In this document: piece by piece, positions 20,844-30,941 of the stretch
Layout of the letters: the number at the start of each line of letters is the position of its first letter
Numbering within the stretch: the stretch's first letter is position 1
Assembly (NCBI GenBank): GCA_003970805.2
Contig: CP051152.1
Span: 992,001-1,056,000, forward strand
Direction: 5' to 3'
Source: Undibacterium piscinae
GTDB lineage: Bacteria; Pseudomonadota; Gammaproteobacteria; Burkholderiales; Burkholderiaceae_D
Length of the DNA stretch: 64,000 nucleotides
The notes under the pieces: generated by a model
The model's input: the letters and a program-made list of their open reading frames with translations, nothing else
Databases searched by the model: none
Told to the model about the DNA's origin: nothing
Position numbers and translations under genes: made by a program

Positions 20844-21392
20844 TCAAGCTGCCATTGACGATTCCATCTCCCGGAGTTTTTTTGTTTTTCCGGCACGGGA
20901 TGGTACGTGACATAAACCACAAGCATAATGATCATGCAAATCCAAGGTATGCGCAACAAATTGCCCGCCGCATTTACTACATTTCACAAACGTCAGCATT
21001 TTTCCTTCAAAAAACCTTACCAATGTCCACGCCCTGGTCATTGATAAAACAGGCTCCTCACCTGCAGCAACCGGAAACTGCTCCAAATAAAGCCGATACG
21101 CCTTAACTACCGCCTCAATTCCAGAAACACCGGCATGCTCTTCCAAGTATTTATGGATATTCATAAATAATGAAGAGTGGATATTCGGCTGCCAAGTCAC
21201 AAACCAATCAGTGGAAAATGGCAACATTCCTTTAGGAGGCGAAACGCCCTTAAGCTCCTTGTAAATCTTCAACAATCGCTCCCGAGACAATGATGTCTCC
21301 GACTCCAGCAATTGCAAGCGAGCACCCAAATTCACCAAATCAATCGCCAATTGAATTTCATTAGCCTCAGTCACTACACTTTTAATTGCCAT
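20844..21392 (-). CDS. flhC: Flagellar transcriptional activator FlhC
   Basis: 182-aa FlhC, which forms a heterohexamer with FlhD and activates class II flagellar genes. The C-terminal zinc site is visible as C-x2-C and C-x2-C in KCSKCGGQFVAH and YACGLCHVPSR. The start at 21392 (MAIKSVVTEA) lies 39 bp downstream of the flhD stop; an in-frame GTG three codons earlier is possible. Middle gene of a probable flhD-flhC-methyltransferase unit. Confidence 0.96.
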   Translation of the reverse strand: MAIKSVVTEANEIQLAIDLVNLGARLQLLESETSLSRERLLKIYKELKGVSPPKGMLPFSTDWFVTWQPNIHSSLFMNIHKYLEEHAGVSGIEAVVKAYRLYLEQFPVAAGEEPVLSMTRAWTLVRFFEGKMLTFVKCSKCGGQFVAHTLDLHDHYACGLCHVPSRAGKTKKLREMESSMAA

Positions 21393-21431
21393 TTTAATCA
21401 CCCACTTCCAATAAATTCAACGAGATGATAT

Positions 21432-21749
21432 TCAGTTTATTTCTTCAACTGCTTGTCCGGCCATTAGGATGGCTGCGTGAGAGTGAGCTAACGCACGCTC
21501 TTTATTGTAATTAGTCAACATACACAAGATTGCGCTATCCTCGAAGCGAAACCTTGCCAGCATCATATTGGAACCAGCGAGTTTCAAAATTTGGGAGTTA
21601 TTCAAGCCTTCAATGAGATCAGCAATTTCTTTACCGATTCCCAAACGAAATATAGCGGTAGGTTTATCTGCACGAATCATCTGCTGCGCAAGCATCAGAT
21701 AGCTTAAGTTGGCATCGCGAATTTCAGCCATCATATCGTTCGGTGTCAT
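21432..21749 (-). CDS. flhD: Flagellar transcriptional activator FlhD
   Basis: 105-aa FlhD, the usual betaproteobacterial length. Typical segments are EIRDANLSYLMLAQQMIRAD and GIGKEIADLIEGL, plus the SNMMLARFR stretch. With FlhC it forms the flagellar master regulator. The ATG at 21749 (MTPNDMMAEI) has AGGAAA immediately upstream; an in-frame ATG at 21767 is less likely. The long AT-rich region upstream probably carries its regulation. Confidence 0.95.
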   Translation of the reverse strand: MTPNDMMAEIRDANLSYLMLAQQMIRADKPTAIFRLGIGKEIADLIEGLNNSQILKLAGSNMMLARFRFEDSAILCMLTNYNKERALAHSHAAILMAGQAVEEIN

Positions 21750-22884
21750 TTTCCTACCCTCCATCATGTTTAACCTAGCCAGATTTCATTGCCAGTGAGA
21801 TACATTGTGAGACCAAGGAAAATACGCGTGTATAGGCGAAAATACTTTAATTGAGCAAGAAAACGCAGAAATGCCTCGTAAGACTTTATCTTACAGACAT
21901 AAATTGATATCTACAAAGCAAAAAATATGTAGAAAATATGATTAATTACTAAAGTCACTAAAAACTAAGAATGACTAAAAACCTCTATTAAAACAAATAC
22001 TTAAACCAAGCTAACAATAAAAACTCTTGGTCCTAAAATTATTAACGGCAGAAAAATATGAAACTTTAGGGTTAAATCAAAAAATAATTATTCTTTTTCT
22101 GTAAAAGATTTAACGGATGAAATTTCAAAAACTTTAGGATAAAAATGATGTTTTTTTGCGAAATACACCGACACAAATGAAAAACTTCGCAAAATAACAA
22201 ATACTGAACACCTTAGTGAACGATGGATTGCCGCTTGAGCATATGGGCAATCCATGCTTTACTGTTGCAACATTAATATTTTTTTCTTGCGATAAATCAG
22301 GCTTTACCATCGCCACTGAAATGCACGCACATTATGGCCATAATCAAATTGCAATGGTTTATAGGCTTATCACAGCCTATACTTCCTATGTCGAAAGCAG
22401 TGTTCAATATGATGGAATCCGTGCCGAACTATCTCCCATCCTCTTATCTACAAATAGGAAGCCGCAAGACGTAAGTTTGGTGTCGCTCAAAAATACAGTG
22501 ATCATTAGCGTCAATCAGTAAGCCAGCTCACTTGCCGATCGGCTTGGTACAAGTAGAGATGTGAGCGATAACCCAGGGCGATGGTTAATTAAATTACAGG
22601 AACAGCCGACATGAGTACCGGTGTATTACATGGCGATACTATCGCCAACTGATCTGTTCGTAGTCGTGATGGGACTTGGATGGGGATTGCTGCGATCAAA
22701 GATGCTGCAGAGAGGTGCGGGAAATCTGATAAATCCCCTTCTTGCATGTCGACACATGTATTACCTATGTATCAACTCAGGAAAGGGACTATAAATTAAT
22801 GTTACGCTCATTCATTTCTCTATGTAAATCACTGATTAATAAGCATTATTTAATCAAAAAATTTGGACATATCAGTGCGAATCA
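21750..22884. other. Gene-poor AT-rich region upstream of flhDC
   Basis: 1.1 kb without a gene I can support. The part nearest flhD (about 21800-22200) is very AT-rich with A and T tracts and is the likely regulatory region of flhDC. A perfect 10-bp inverted repeat (atggattgcc/ggcaatccat) with a 13-nt spacer lies at 22223-22255. The stretch from about 22520 to 22780 is less AT-rich and may be the remnant of a former gene, but I recognise no family in any frame. A 101-codon open frame at 22216-22521 looks non-coding. Confidence 0.5.
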
Positions 22885-23595
22885 TTACATCTGGTGCCAA
22901 ATGCTTTTTCCTCGGACATCCTTATCCAATCCCAACAACAGAGCCTCATGCGCATCAAGCTCATCTGCACTGGCCAAACAAACCGAAATATCATGCAGAG
23001 GAACATCAATCAAGACCTCTTGCTGAACTTTAGCCAATCCGTCCGTCTCCTCCTCAACTTCTATAGAGAAGCTGTTCTGTCCACGTGACATCGCCAAAAA
23101 AACATCCGCCAACAATTCGGCATCCAGCAAGGCCCCGTGCAACTTACGGTGCGAATTCGAAATTTCATATCTATCACACAAAGCATCAAGCGAATTCCTT
23201 TTGCCAGGATGCAACTCTTTAGCTTGGTGCAGTGTATCTGTAATTAGTCCTACATAATTTTGCAGTGGTCCCGATCCAAGACGGGATAATTCAGCATTTA
23301 AAAATCCAACGTCAAATTGTGCGTTATGTATAACGATTTCCGCGCCGCGAACATAATCCAAAAACTCTTCCGATATCTCAGAAAATTTCGGTTTGTCTCG
23401 CAAAAACTCCGTCGTCAATCCGTGGACAGCCAACGCTCCCTCTTCCGAATCACGTTCAGGATTAATATAGCAATGGAAATTATTACCCGTCAACTTGCGG
23501 TCGACAAGCTCAACACATCCAATTTCGATAATTCTGTCGCCAGCTCTTGCATTTAAACCAGTGGTCTCGGTATCAAGAACGATCTGCCTTGTCAT
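22885..23595 (-). CDS. dnaQ: DNA polymerase III epsilon subunit (3'-5' exonuclease)
   Basis: 236-aa DEDDh exonuclease that proofreads for the replicative polymerase. ExoI is LDTETTGLN (about residue 7), ExoII HNAQFDVGFLN (about 95) and ExoIII HGALLDAELLADV (about 152-164). The C-terminal part that binds the polymerase is present, so this is a full-length DnaQ and not a stand-alone exonuclease. The rnhA gene that often pairs with dnaQ is absent here. Confidence 0.94.
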   Translation of the reverse strand: MTRQIVLDTETTGLNARAGDRIIEIGCVELVDRKLTGNNFHCYINPERDSEEGALAVHGLTTEFLRDKPKFSEISEEFLDYVRGAEIVIHNAQFDVGFLNAELSRLGSGPLQNYVGLITDTLHQAKELHPGKRNSLDALCDRYEISNSHRKLHGALLDAELLADVFLAMSRGQNSFSIEVEEETDGLAKVQQEVLIDVPLHDISVCLASADELDAHEALLLGLDKDVRGKSIWHQM

Positions 23596-23641
23596 GATTT
23601 ACATCCCTACCCAACATATAAAATTTACGGAAAGCATTTAA

Positions 23642-25042
23642 CTAATCAGCTACCCATTTAAAATTAATAAGATTTTCAGAGTCACGCTCACAGAATTTAG
23701 ATTGCGTGCCAACTCCTGATGCATGCAACAATTCACCGTTCACATATAAGAATGGAAGTCGCTGCCTCTGCCAAAAAGGAATTTTCATTGTTTGAAAATG
23801 ACTTTTAATATCCCGAGTCGGGCGATTCTCGGCAAGCTTCAATCGTTCGCCACCCATACGCAATTGCAGCGTTAAGTTTTGTGACGAAAGCCAACTTGAA
23901 TCTACACCGTACGTGGATAATTCAAATTGCAAGGAGCCGGAAAACTCTGAGAAGTAAATTGACTCCTCACCGTTCCAAATAAATTCCTTAGGCGCGATAA
24001 TTTCATCCTCAGCCAAAGGAGCTAGGGCAGGAGCCGCATAGATTTTGTTCTTATATCGATGAATTCCCAACTTATCATGCAGTATTGTCACCATAGCATC
24101 ATGGCGCGCATCAAATAATTGATGACGCATTTCACTTAATCTTGCTGTGGAAGGCATGCGGACATTAAGTGTTGAAAACCAATACCGCAACAAATTATCC
24201 ACTCTATCCGTACTGAGGACCCTCATTTTGTCGATATGCAAGGCACCATCTACGGCACATGCGGACATATCAATCTTCGCCAATTCAACAAGTAATCGCC
24301 CTGCGGTCTGCACATGCTGAGCGCTTCTAGCTAAGCGGACCGTATAAGCTTGCGAAATTTTCGACAATACTGGCATCACCTGGTGACGTAATGCATTTCT
24401 GGCATAACGACAATCCATATTGGATTCATCTTCGACATAATCAATGTCGTGTTTTTGGGCAAAATCTAACAGCGTGCTTTTAGTGCACCCTAAAAAAGGC
24501 CGGGCAAGCAAAATTTCATTACTTCCCAATAAGCCTGGAGCGTAATTAAACAAATCCATACCAGACAAGCCAGACACACCAGAGCCGCGTAAGAGTTGCA
24601 ACAGAAGCGTTTCCGCTTGATCGTCTTGATGGTGAGCGGTTAACAAAAGCGGTATTTGATTTGCGGAACAGAAATCGCCAAGTGCACGATAACGCGCTGT
24701 TCGCGCAGAACACTCTATTCCATCACTACTATCAAGATCGACCTGAACTTGTTTGGAGAAAAATCTTACATCGAGCAGCTCACACATAGATTGACAATGT
24801 GTGAGCCAAGCATCCGCATTCGGACTCAAACCGTGATGGATATGAAATGCAAAAACAGGGATTTGCTCTTTCTTGCCAAACTCTGCGGCGATTGACAGTA
24901 AAACTGCAGAATCAACACCTCCGCTATAAGCAACTGCTATCCCATGATGGCTTGCGCCCGGAGTCCGTTCAGCAACAATTGCAGACAAAGTATCTTCAAA
25001 GTGCGCACGGAGTCCATCCTTACTAAATTTTACAGAAGTCAT
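23642..25042 (-). CDS. tilS: tRNA(Ile)-lysidine synthase TilS
   Basis: 466-aa PP-loop ATPase that modifies C34 of tRNA-Ile(CAU) to lysidine. The PP-loop is [12 protein letters not shown] (about residues 33-44). The [19 protein letters not shown] and [16 protein letters not shown] segments are family signatures, and TilS-type substrate and C-terminal domains follow. The start overlaps the accA stop by 4 bp (ATGA), so the two are coupled. An essential function, and the frame is intact. Confidence 0.94.
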   Translation of the reverse strand: MTSVKFSKDGLRAHFEDTLSAIVAERTPGASHHGIAVAYSGGVDSAVLLSIAAEFGKKEQIPVFAFHIHHGLSPNADAWLTHCQSMCELLDVRFFSKQVQVDLDSSDGIECSARTARYRALGDFCSANQIPLLLTAHHQDDQAETLLLQLLRGSGVSGLSGMDLFNYAPGLLGSNEILLARPFLGCTKSTLLDFAQKHDIDYVEDESNMDCRYARNALRHQVMPVLSKISQAYTVRLARSAQHVQTAGRLLVELAKIDMSACAVDGALHIDKMRVLSTDRVDNLLRYWFSTLNVRMPSTARLSEMRHQLFDARHDAMVTILHDKLGIHRYKNKIYAAPALAPLAEDEIIAPKEFIWNGEESIYFSEFSGSLQFELSTYGVDSSWLSSQNLTLQLRMGGERLKLAENRPTRDIKSHFQTMKIPFWQRQRLPFLYVNGELLHASGVGTQSKFCERDSENLINFKWVAD

Positions 25043-26013
25043 TCAGCTACTTTAGTTTCCTTGAACTTACCATAATTCATTAATTTTTCATGGCGAGCAG
25101 CAAGCAAGTCTTTAGTCTTAACTCCTTGAAATTGGCGCAATGTGTCTGCCAGCGCCCGTTTCACGAGTGCGCACATTTGCTTAGTATCGCGATGTGCTCC
25201 ACCTAAAGGTTCATTAATAATTTTATCAATCAAACCCATTGCTTTTAGCCTATGGGCAGTTAAACCCAGAGCCTCGGCAGCATCCGACGCACGATCCGAG
25301 GTTTTCCATAAAATGGAGGCACAGCCCTCAGGGGAAATGACAGAATAGGTGGCGTATTGCAGCATTAACACAGCATCGCCGACCGCCAAAGCCAATGCTC
25401 CACCGGAACCGCCTTCGCCAATGACCGTCGCAATAAGCGGCACTTTAAGCTCGGCCATCACATATAGATTATGACCAATCGCTTCAGACTGCCCACGCTC
25501 TTCCGCATCAATACCAGGCCAAGCGCCAGTAGTATCTATAAACGTAAAGACAGGGATATTAAATTTTTCGGCTAACTTCATCAGACGCATCGCCTTACGA
25601 TATCCCTCGGGCTTAGGCATGCCAAAGTTACGCAAAGCGCGTTCCTTCGTATCGCGCCCCTTCTGATGCCCTATAACCATACAAGCCTGTCCATTGAAAC
25701 GCGCAAGGCCGCCGACAATAGCCAAATCATCGGCAAAGCTTCGGTCACCGTGTAACTCATGGAAATCAGTAAATATCTGATTCACATAGTCCAATGTATA
25801 CGGTCGCTGCGGATGACGCGAAATTTGAGAGACCTGCCAAGGCGTTAACTTTGCATAAATATCTTTAGTTAACATCTGGCTTTTCTTCGACAAGCGATCG
25901 ATCTCTTCCGAGATATCTACTGCCGAATCATCTTGTACGAAGCGTAATTCTTCGATTTTTGTTTCTAGTTCTGAGATCGATTGCTCAAATCCTAGGAATG
26001 TCGTTTTAGACAT
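25039..26013 (-). CDS. accA: Acetyl-CoA carboxylase carboxyltransferase subunit alpha
   Basis: 324-aa crotonase-fold subunit that, with AccD, moves the carboxyl group from biotin to acetyl-CoA in the first step of fatty acid synthesis. It has the N-terminal coiled-coil helix ([13 protein letters not shown]), the acyl-CoA core [18 protein letters not shown] (about residues 120-137) and the [15 protein letters not shown] segment (about 200-214). Length is typical. Upstream of tilS with a 4-bp overlap. Confidence 0.96.
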   Translation of the reverse strand: MSKTTFLGFEQSISELETKIEELRFVQDDSAVDISEEIDRLSKKSQMLTKDIYAKLTPWQVSQISRHPQRPYTLDYVNQIFTDFHELHGDRSFADDLAIVGGLARFNGQACMVIGHQKGRDTKERALRNFGMPKPEGYRKAMRLMKLAEKFNIPVFTFIDTTGAWPGIDAEERGQSEAIGHNLYVMAELKVPLIATVIGEGGSGGALALAVGDAVLMLQYATYSVISPEGCASILWKTSDRASDAAEALGLTAHRLKAMGLIDKIINEPLGGAHRDTKQMCALVKRALADTLRQFQGVKTKDLLAARHEKLMNYGKFKETKVAE

Positions 26014-26067
26014 CGTGCCTCCTTCAAATACAACACGAGTTAAAAAAATGGCTAACTACTGACCAAA

Positions 26068-26715
26068 CTAAGACGCGACCGGATCAAGGCTACGCCATAA
26101 ATACCATGTGGCGACAGTACGCCACGGCTCCCAGTTTGCCGCCACCTCACGTATATCACTGCGAGAAACCGGCTCACCAGAAAAATAGTTCAAACTAATG
26201 CCTTGCAAAAGGCTAGGATCATCCAACGGCAAAATATTTGGGCGGAGCAGATTAAATATCAAAAACATCTCCGCTGTCCAGCGTCCTATGCCTCGAATCT
26301 GCATTAATTCCGCAATCACTTCATCGTCTGACATCTCAGCCCACTTATCAACATGTAAGCGTTTTTCATTGAAATGTTCAGCCAAGTCGAGAATATACTC
26401 TATTTTTCGTTTGGAAAGTCCACAGTCGGCCAGCTTCTCAGTGCCAGCCTTGATTACCTGTATAGGCGTAACCTTCGGGCAAACCTCCAAAAATTTTTGC
26501 CAAAGCAAGTTTGCTGATTTTGCGGAAATTTGTTGTGCGAGTATTGAACGTGTCAAAGTAGTAAAGGAGTCGTCATGACCAACCAGATATAAATCACCAA
26601 ATTGCGGAATGAGCTTACGCATGATCCTGTCGCGTTTCATTAATTCATTTTTTGCATGATCCCAATAGTCGGGAAGATGTGGTATGTCTGCAGTTACTCT
26701 CAAAGCCTGATCCAT
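26068..26715 (-). CDS. DNA-3-methyladenine glycosylase II, AlkA-type HhH-GPD
   Basis: 215-aa helix-hairpin-helix glycosylase of base excision repair. The HhH motif is MQIRGIGRWTAEMFLIF (about residues 137-153), followed by the catalytic Asp region NILPLDDPSLLQGI (about 160-173). It lacks the Ada N-terminal fold of E. coli AlkA, as is usual for the short Mag1/AlkA-like proteins. It lies 54 bp upstream of accA on the same strand. Confidence 0.9.
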   Translation of the reverse strand: MDQALRVTADIPHLPDYWDHAKNELMKRDRIMRKLIPQFGDLYLVGHDDSFTTLTRSILAQQISAKSANLLWQKFLEVCPKVTPIQVIKAGTEKLADCGLSKRKIEYILDLAEHFNEKRLHVDKWAEMSDDEVIAELMQIRGIGRWTAEMFLIFNLLRPNILPLDDPSLLQGISLNYFSGEPVSRSDIREVAANWEPWRTVATWYLWRSLDPVAS

Positions 26716-27374
26716 TCTACTAATACCTTCTACGCCATTCGGTCACATCACCAGCCATCTCCTCAAGTACAACGCTTTCACATAACCACGCCGTTAAAAT
26801 AAGGGCAGGTCAATTAAAATTTTTGAGTTATTTGCCAACTAGTACGTGCTTAAACTATCACTCCAAACTTAAATTCAGGAAATATTTACAGCCAATTAAA
26901 CCTGATAAAACCCCCACATATTTGCCGTTACCGATACTTGAATTTTATCAAACTGCATTCAACATTTTGAATAAGGCTAGCATTCTACCTCTTAAGATCA
27001 ATAAAGATCGCACTTACAAGCCTTACTTTTTATCTATACAAAGCATGAGCCTGCAGCCATCATCTTTAGAGCGGTAACATTGACAGATGCCAATTAGGCC
27101 GTTCTGATTCAATGAAGCGATTTAATAACCAAGCATAAGGTATCGCATTACGTATATTTCCCCTGTATCCAAAATCATCCCACACATAAGCGCTATCACA
27201 ATAAATGAATTATCGGCAATAAATAGCAATTTCGTGCAACCACATAAAACAAGTATGTAAAAGAGTATCAAAAACCCATTTTCCAAACATATTTGTTAAG
27301 ATGTCGCTTTATATTCAGTATAACATCGCAGCCTAGTGTTCTTCTGTTCTCACATGAAACCAAGCTAATTTACT
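26716..27374. other. Gene-free AT-rich region between divergent units
   Basis: 659 bp between the minus-strand alkA-like gene and the plus-strand TPR gene. An 84-codon open frame at 26823-27077 has no recognisable family or good ribosome site. The promoter for the TPR operon should lie near 27290-27330, but no hexamer pair has convincing spacing. In related genomes as I remember them, cysS often sits here; no trace of it is visible. Confidence 0.45.
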
Positions 27375-28418
27375 ATGCGCCACCTCATAAAAAGTGTTTT
27401 TGTCCTATCCGCTTTATCTTTTGCACTATTACCCTGCTATTCTTTTGCGGATGATGCATCCGATGCAAGCAAGCTAATTAAAGCAGGTCAACTCCCTGAA
27501 GCGATGCAAAAAGTGGATGCCGCACTGACGCAGCGCCCTAAAGATGCTCAGTTACGCTTTTTAAAAGGATTAATTCTTGCTGAACAAAATAAGACCCCCG
27601 AGGCGATTACAGTCTTTTCAAAGCTAACGGACGACTATCCAGAGTTACCGGAACCTTACAATAACTTAGCGGTACTGTACGCATCCAGCGGCCAATACGA
27701 CAAAGCACGGACCGCGCTGGAAATGGCGATTAGAACTAATCCTACGTATGGAACAGCGCACGAAAATCTTGGTGACATATATGCCAAATTAGCCAGTCAA
27801 GCGTATGACAAGGCCTTGCAACTAGACTCAGCGAACTCGGGAGCAAAACTCAAATTAACTTTAGTGAAGAGTTTAATTGGTAATGGCAGCGGTGGTAGCA
27901 ACCCGAAGTTAGGCGCAGTGACAACGCAAGCTGCGGCAGTAACGCCAGCCGTAGCACCAATTAAACCGGTACAAACGCCATTAGCGGTGACAAGCAAACC
28001 TGAGGCCAAGCAGGAAGTTGCTGCTGCGAACAAAGTAGAAGCAAAGCCAGTTAGCAAACCAACGCCACCAGCCAACAACGATCAAAATGACATCTTGAAA
28101 GTGACTGAAGACTGGGCTAAATCGTGGAGCAATAAAGATACCAATGCTTATCTTGCGCACTACGCCAAGGATTTTCAACCTCCAAAGGGTGAAACGCGCA
28201 AGGCATGGGCAGAAGAACGACGTGCCCGCATTGAAGGAAAAGGACGTATTAGCGTCAAAATAGAATCGCCGAAAGTAACGGTAGACGGACGCACTGCCAC
28301 AGTGAAATTCAGACAGATTTATAGTTCCGATCAATTAACTGCAAATAGTAGAAAAACACTTGAGATGGTCAAACAAGATGGCAAATGGCGGATCAAAATG
28401 GAGCGAACAGGTAGCTGA
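27375..28418 (+). CDS. Exported TPR protein with C-terminal NTF2/DUF4440-like domain
   Basis: 347-aa protein. A signal peptide spans about residues 1-25 (hydrophobic VFVLSALSFALLPCYSFA). TPR repeats cover about 30-150, then a low-complexity Ala/Pro/Lys linker (about 175-230) and a C-terminal SnoaL/NTF2-like domain (DILKVTEDWAKSWSNKD to the end). A similar NTF2-like domain ends the downstream L,D-transpeptidase. The stop overlaps the next start (TGATG), so the two are co-translated. An envelope or peptidoglycan role is inferred from that partner. Confidence 0.85.
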   Translation: MRHLIKSVFVLSALSFALLPCYSFADDASDASKLIKAGQLPEAMQKVDAALTQRPKDAQLRFLKGLILAEQNKTPEAITVFSKLTDDYPELPEPYNNLAVLYASSGQYDKARTALEMAIRTNPTYGTAHENLGDIYAKLASQAYDKALQLDSANSGAKLKLTLVKSLIGNGSGGSNPKLGAVTTQAAAVTPAVAPIKPVQTPLAVTSKPEAKQEVAAANKVEAKPVSKPTPPANNDQNDILKVTEDWAKSWSNKDTNAYLAHYAKDFQPPKGETRKAWAEERRARIEGKGRISVKIESPKVTVDGRTATVKFRQIYSSDQLTANSRKTLEMVKQDGKWRIKMERTGS

Positions 28419-29690
28419 TGTTTTGTTTCGGATTAAATCTATTTCCAGCGACTAGGCCTGCTGGAAAGCTTCTCTTTATTGGCTCGCTTTTTTTAATAAT
28501 TTCAACGACCGGCATCATATTGCCGTCGACCTCCCACGCTAAAAATAGTCCGGCAAAAGAAAGCGTGGCAGAAGTCCATCCGAATCTTCCCAATCCGGAT
28601 GTGTTATTAATAGAAGTTTATAAAAGCCTTGCTGCCAATAACCTAACTAAGGCGCAACTCAAAATTGATGAGCTGACTGCCGCCTATCCGCACTTTCAGT
28701 TAGGTCACTTAATTCGCGGTGATTTATTGTCCATGCACACCCGTGCGGTGACTAGCTTTGGCGCAAGTAAAAATATCTCTCCGGAAAAACTCAAGGACTT
28801 TCGTGATGAGGCCAGCGCCAGATTAAAGGCAATACGTGAGAAGCCGGATCCTGATTTAATACCAGGCAGCATACTGCAACTAAGAGATGATCAAAAACAA
28901 GCGCTGGTGGTAGATGCTAAAAGATCGCGCCTATACCTGTATGAGAATAACGCCGGGCAGCTAAAATTAATCAGCGACTTTTATGTCAGCCAGGGCAAAT
29001 TCGGCATCAATAAACTGAAGGAAGGCGATCAAAAAACCCCGACCGGCGTGTATTACATCACAAGTCGTTTGGCCGGATCAAAATTGCCGGATTTTTACGG
29101 GCCGGGTGCGCTGCCATTAAATTATCCGAACGAATGGGATAAACTCAATGGCCGTGGTGGCTCTGGGATATGGTTACACGGCGTGCCATCGGAAAACTTT
29201 AGCCGACCGCCCTTGGCCTCCGATGGCTGCGTAGTGCTGACCAACCCCGATTTCCTGAGAATATCAGCCACTGTTGACATAGGGAAAACCCCCGTCATCA
29301 TCAGTGAGCAGGTAGAATTCGTCAATCGCACGAAATGGAATGCGGACAAACAAATCGCCAACAAGATGCTAGACGACTGGCGGATTGATCAGGAAAGCCT
29401 CAATGCCAATCGGATACTGAGCAACTACTCGCGCAACTTCAAGACCTTATTAGGCGACAATCTCAACATATGGTTTAGCAAGCAACAACAAGCCTCAGAA
29501 GGTCAGAGAGAAGTCTCGATAAAATTGCGTGACATTACGCAGTTTCGCTACCCTGGGAAAGATGAGATGATCGTCAGTACCTTTACTCAGGAAACCCAGT
29601 CGGGAAAAAAACAAAACCAGCACAAGGAAGCGTCAGTACTGGATCAAGGAAGCGTCAAGGTGGCGCATTATTTACGAAGCTTTAGTTTAA
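28418..29690 (+). pseudogene. L,D-transpeptidase (YkuD family), C-terminal frameshift
   Basis: Envelope YkuD-domain enzyme that makes 3-3 peptidoglycan cross-links or attaches proteins to peptidoglycan. A hydrophobic signal or anchor covers residues 17-40; the catalytic motif is WLHGVPSENF then ASDGCVVLTN (about 250-275). Near the end the frame breaks in an A7 run (29605-29611). With A6 the protein reads on as RKRQYWIKEASRWRIIYEAL and stops at 29690, giving 1272 nt and 423 aa, with ppiA starting 15 bp later. As sequenced, it instead reads 32 codons into ppiA and stops at 29788. The catalytic domain is upstream of the lesion and intact. Confidence 0.87.
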
Positions 29691-29705
29691 TTAATGAGGT
29701 TAGTC

Positions 29706-30371
29706 ATGTCTTTCATCAATCGCCGCAAATTTTCGATATTGACCGCAGCAACTGCCTTGATTCTGCAGGCGCCATTTTCCTTCAGTGAAACACTGCCCAA
29801 TGTCGTCATGAAAACTTCGATGGGCGACATCACGCTTGAACTGTACCCGCAGAAAGCGCCAAAAACCGTTGAAAATTTTCTTCGCTATGTCAACTCCGGA
29901 CACTATAGCAATACCATTTTTCATCGAGTGATAGACAACTTCATGATCCAAGGCGGTGGTTTCGATAAAAAAATGCGAGAGAAGCCAAGCGGAAAACCGA
30001 TTGCACTCGAGGCCCGTTACGCACTCGATCGTGGCTTAAAAAATGAAATTGGCACGATCGCCATGGCACGCACCAACGACCCCAACTCGGCAAGCGCGCA
30101 GTTCTTTATCAATGTCAACAACAACGATTTTCTTGACCATCAAATCCTGCCAGAAGGCGACCCAGTACAATTCACCAGGCGCAACGAAATAATTTCTGCG
30201 CCACGCGCTCAAGCCTTACAAGCGACTGCCGGATATACACCGTTCGGCAAAGTCATCAAAGGCATGGAGGTGATCGATAAAATCAAAACCGCACGCACGG
30301 GGAGCAATGGCATGAACGAAAACGTGCCCGTAGAAGCGATCACGATAGAATCGATCAAGCTGCTTAAATAA
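29706..30371 (+). CDS. ppiA: Periplasmic cyclophilin-type peptidyl-prolyl isomerase PpiA
   Basis: 221-aa cyclophilin with an N-terminal signal peptide (FSILTAATALILQAPFSFS, about residues 9-27). Family motifs are [17 protein letters not shown] (about 73-89) and SASAQFFINVNNNDFLDH (about 131-148). It speeds proline isomerisation in periplasmic folding. The ATG at 29706 has GAGGTTAG upstream; an earlier in-frame ATG at 29694 is possible. Followed by the cytoplasmic paralogue ppiB. Confidence 0.93.
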   Translation: MSFINRRKFSILTAATALILQAPFSFSETLPNVVMKTSMGDITLELYPQKAPKTVENFLRYVNSGHYSNTIFHRVIDNFMIQGGGFDKKMREKPSGKPIALEARYALDRGLKNEIGTIAMARTNDPNSASAQFFINVNNNDFLDHQILPEGDPVQFTRRNEIISAPRAQALQATAGYTPFGKVIKGMEVIDKIKTARTGSNGMNENVPVEAITIESIKLLK

Positions 30372-30429
30372 ATTTGTCTCCGTTTAATCTTCGTTTACAC
30401 TCGCTATCTGCTTTCATTTAAGGACTATC

Positions 30430-30919
30430 ATGGCTGTTATCTTGACCACTAATATGGGCAATATCAAAATCGAACTCGATGCAGAGAAGGCACCGAAAAC
30501 CGTTGCCAACTTCATCTCTTATGTCGAGTCCGGGCATTACGCCGGTACGATCTTTCATCGCGTGATCGATGGTTTCATGATACAGGGCGGCGGCTTTGAG
30601 GCTGGGATGAAACAAAAACCAACCAATCCACCTGTCGAAAACGAAGCGAAAAATGGCTTAAAAAATACGCTCTACTCCGTCGCTATGGCACGTACCAGCG
30701 ACCCGCACTCCGCCTCCGCACAATTTTTTTATTAATATGACAGACAACAGCTTTCTTGACTATCCAGGACAAGATGGTTGGGGCTATTGCGTATTTGGCG
30801 TAGTAACTGAAGGCAACGATGTTGTTGACAAGATCAAATCCGTCAAAACCACCAGAACTGGCATGTTCCAGGATGTTCCGGTTGAAAATATAGTCATCGA
30901 AAAAGCCGAAATTGCCTGA
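30430..30919 (+). pseudogene. ppiB: Cytoplasmic cyclophilin PpiB, single frameshift
   Basis: Cytoplasmic cyclophilin without a signal peptide. [19 protein letters not shown] (about residues 39-57) and [14 protein letters not shown] (about 86-99) are in the first frame; [19 protein letters not shown] onward is in the second. The break is a T7 run (30724-30730) where T6 keeps the frame. The corrected length is 489 nt, 162 aa, normal for PpiB. Downstream of ppiA and upstream of lpxH. Confidence 0.9.
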
Positions 30920-30941
30920 ATTATCGTAAAAGACTAAACCT

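Noticed and set aside
8000..21800. Motility block as a horizontally acquired island
   Set aside because: No tRNA-linked ends, integrase or insertion sequences, and gene order matches a normal betaproteobacterial flagellar cluster.
22216..22521. 101-codon open frame upstream of flhDC
   Set aside because: No family resemblance, no clear ribosome site, and it sits in AT-rich intergenic DNA; more likely chance.
26823..27077. 84-codon open frame between the alkA-like and TPR genes
   Set aside because: Composition follows the AT-rich spacer, and there is no recognisable motif or good start context.
26716..27374. Loss of cysS from this position
   Set aside because: My recollection of cysS in this place in relatives cannot be verified from the sequence, and no remnant is visible, so I do not report it as a finding.
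30418..30615. Minus-strand open frames across the cyclophilin genes
   Set aside because: Antisense shadows of ppiA/ppiB; the plus strand carries conserved cyclophilin motifs.
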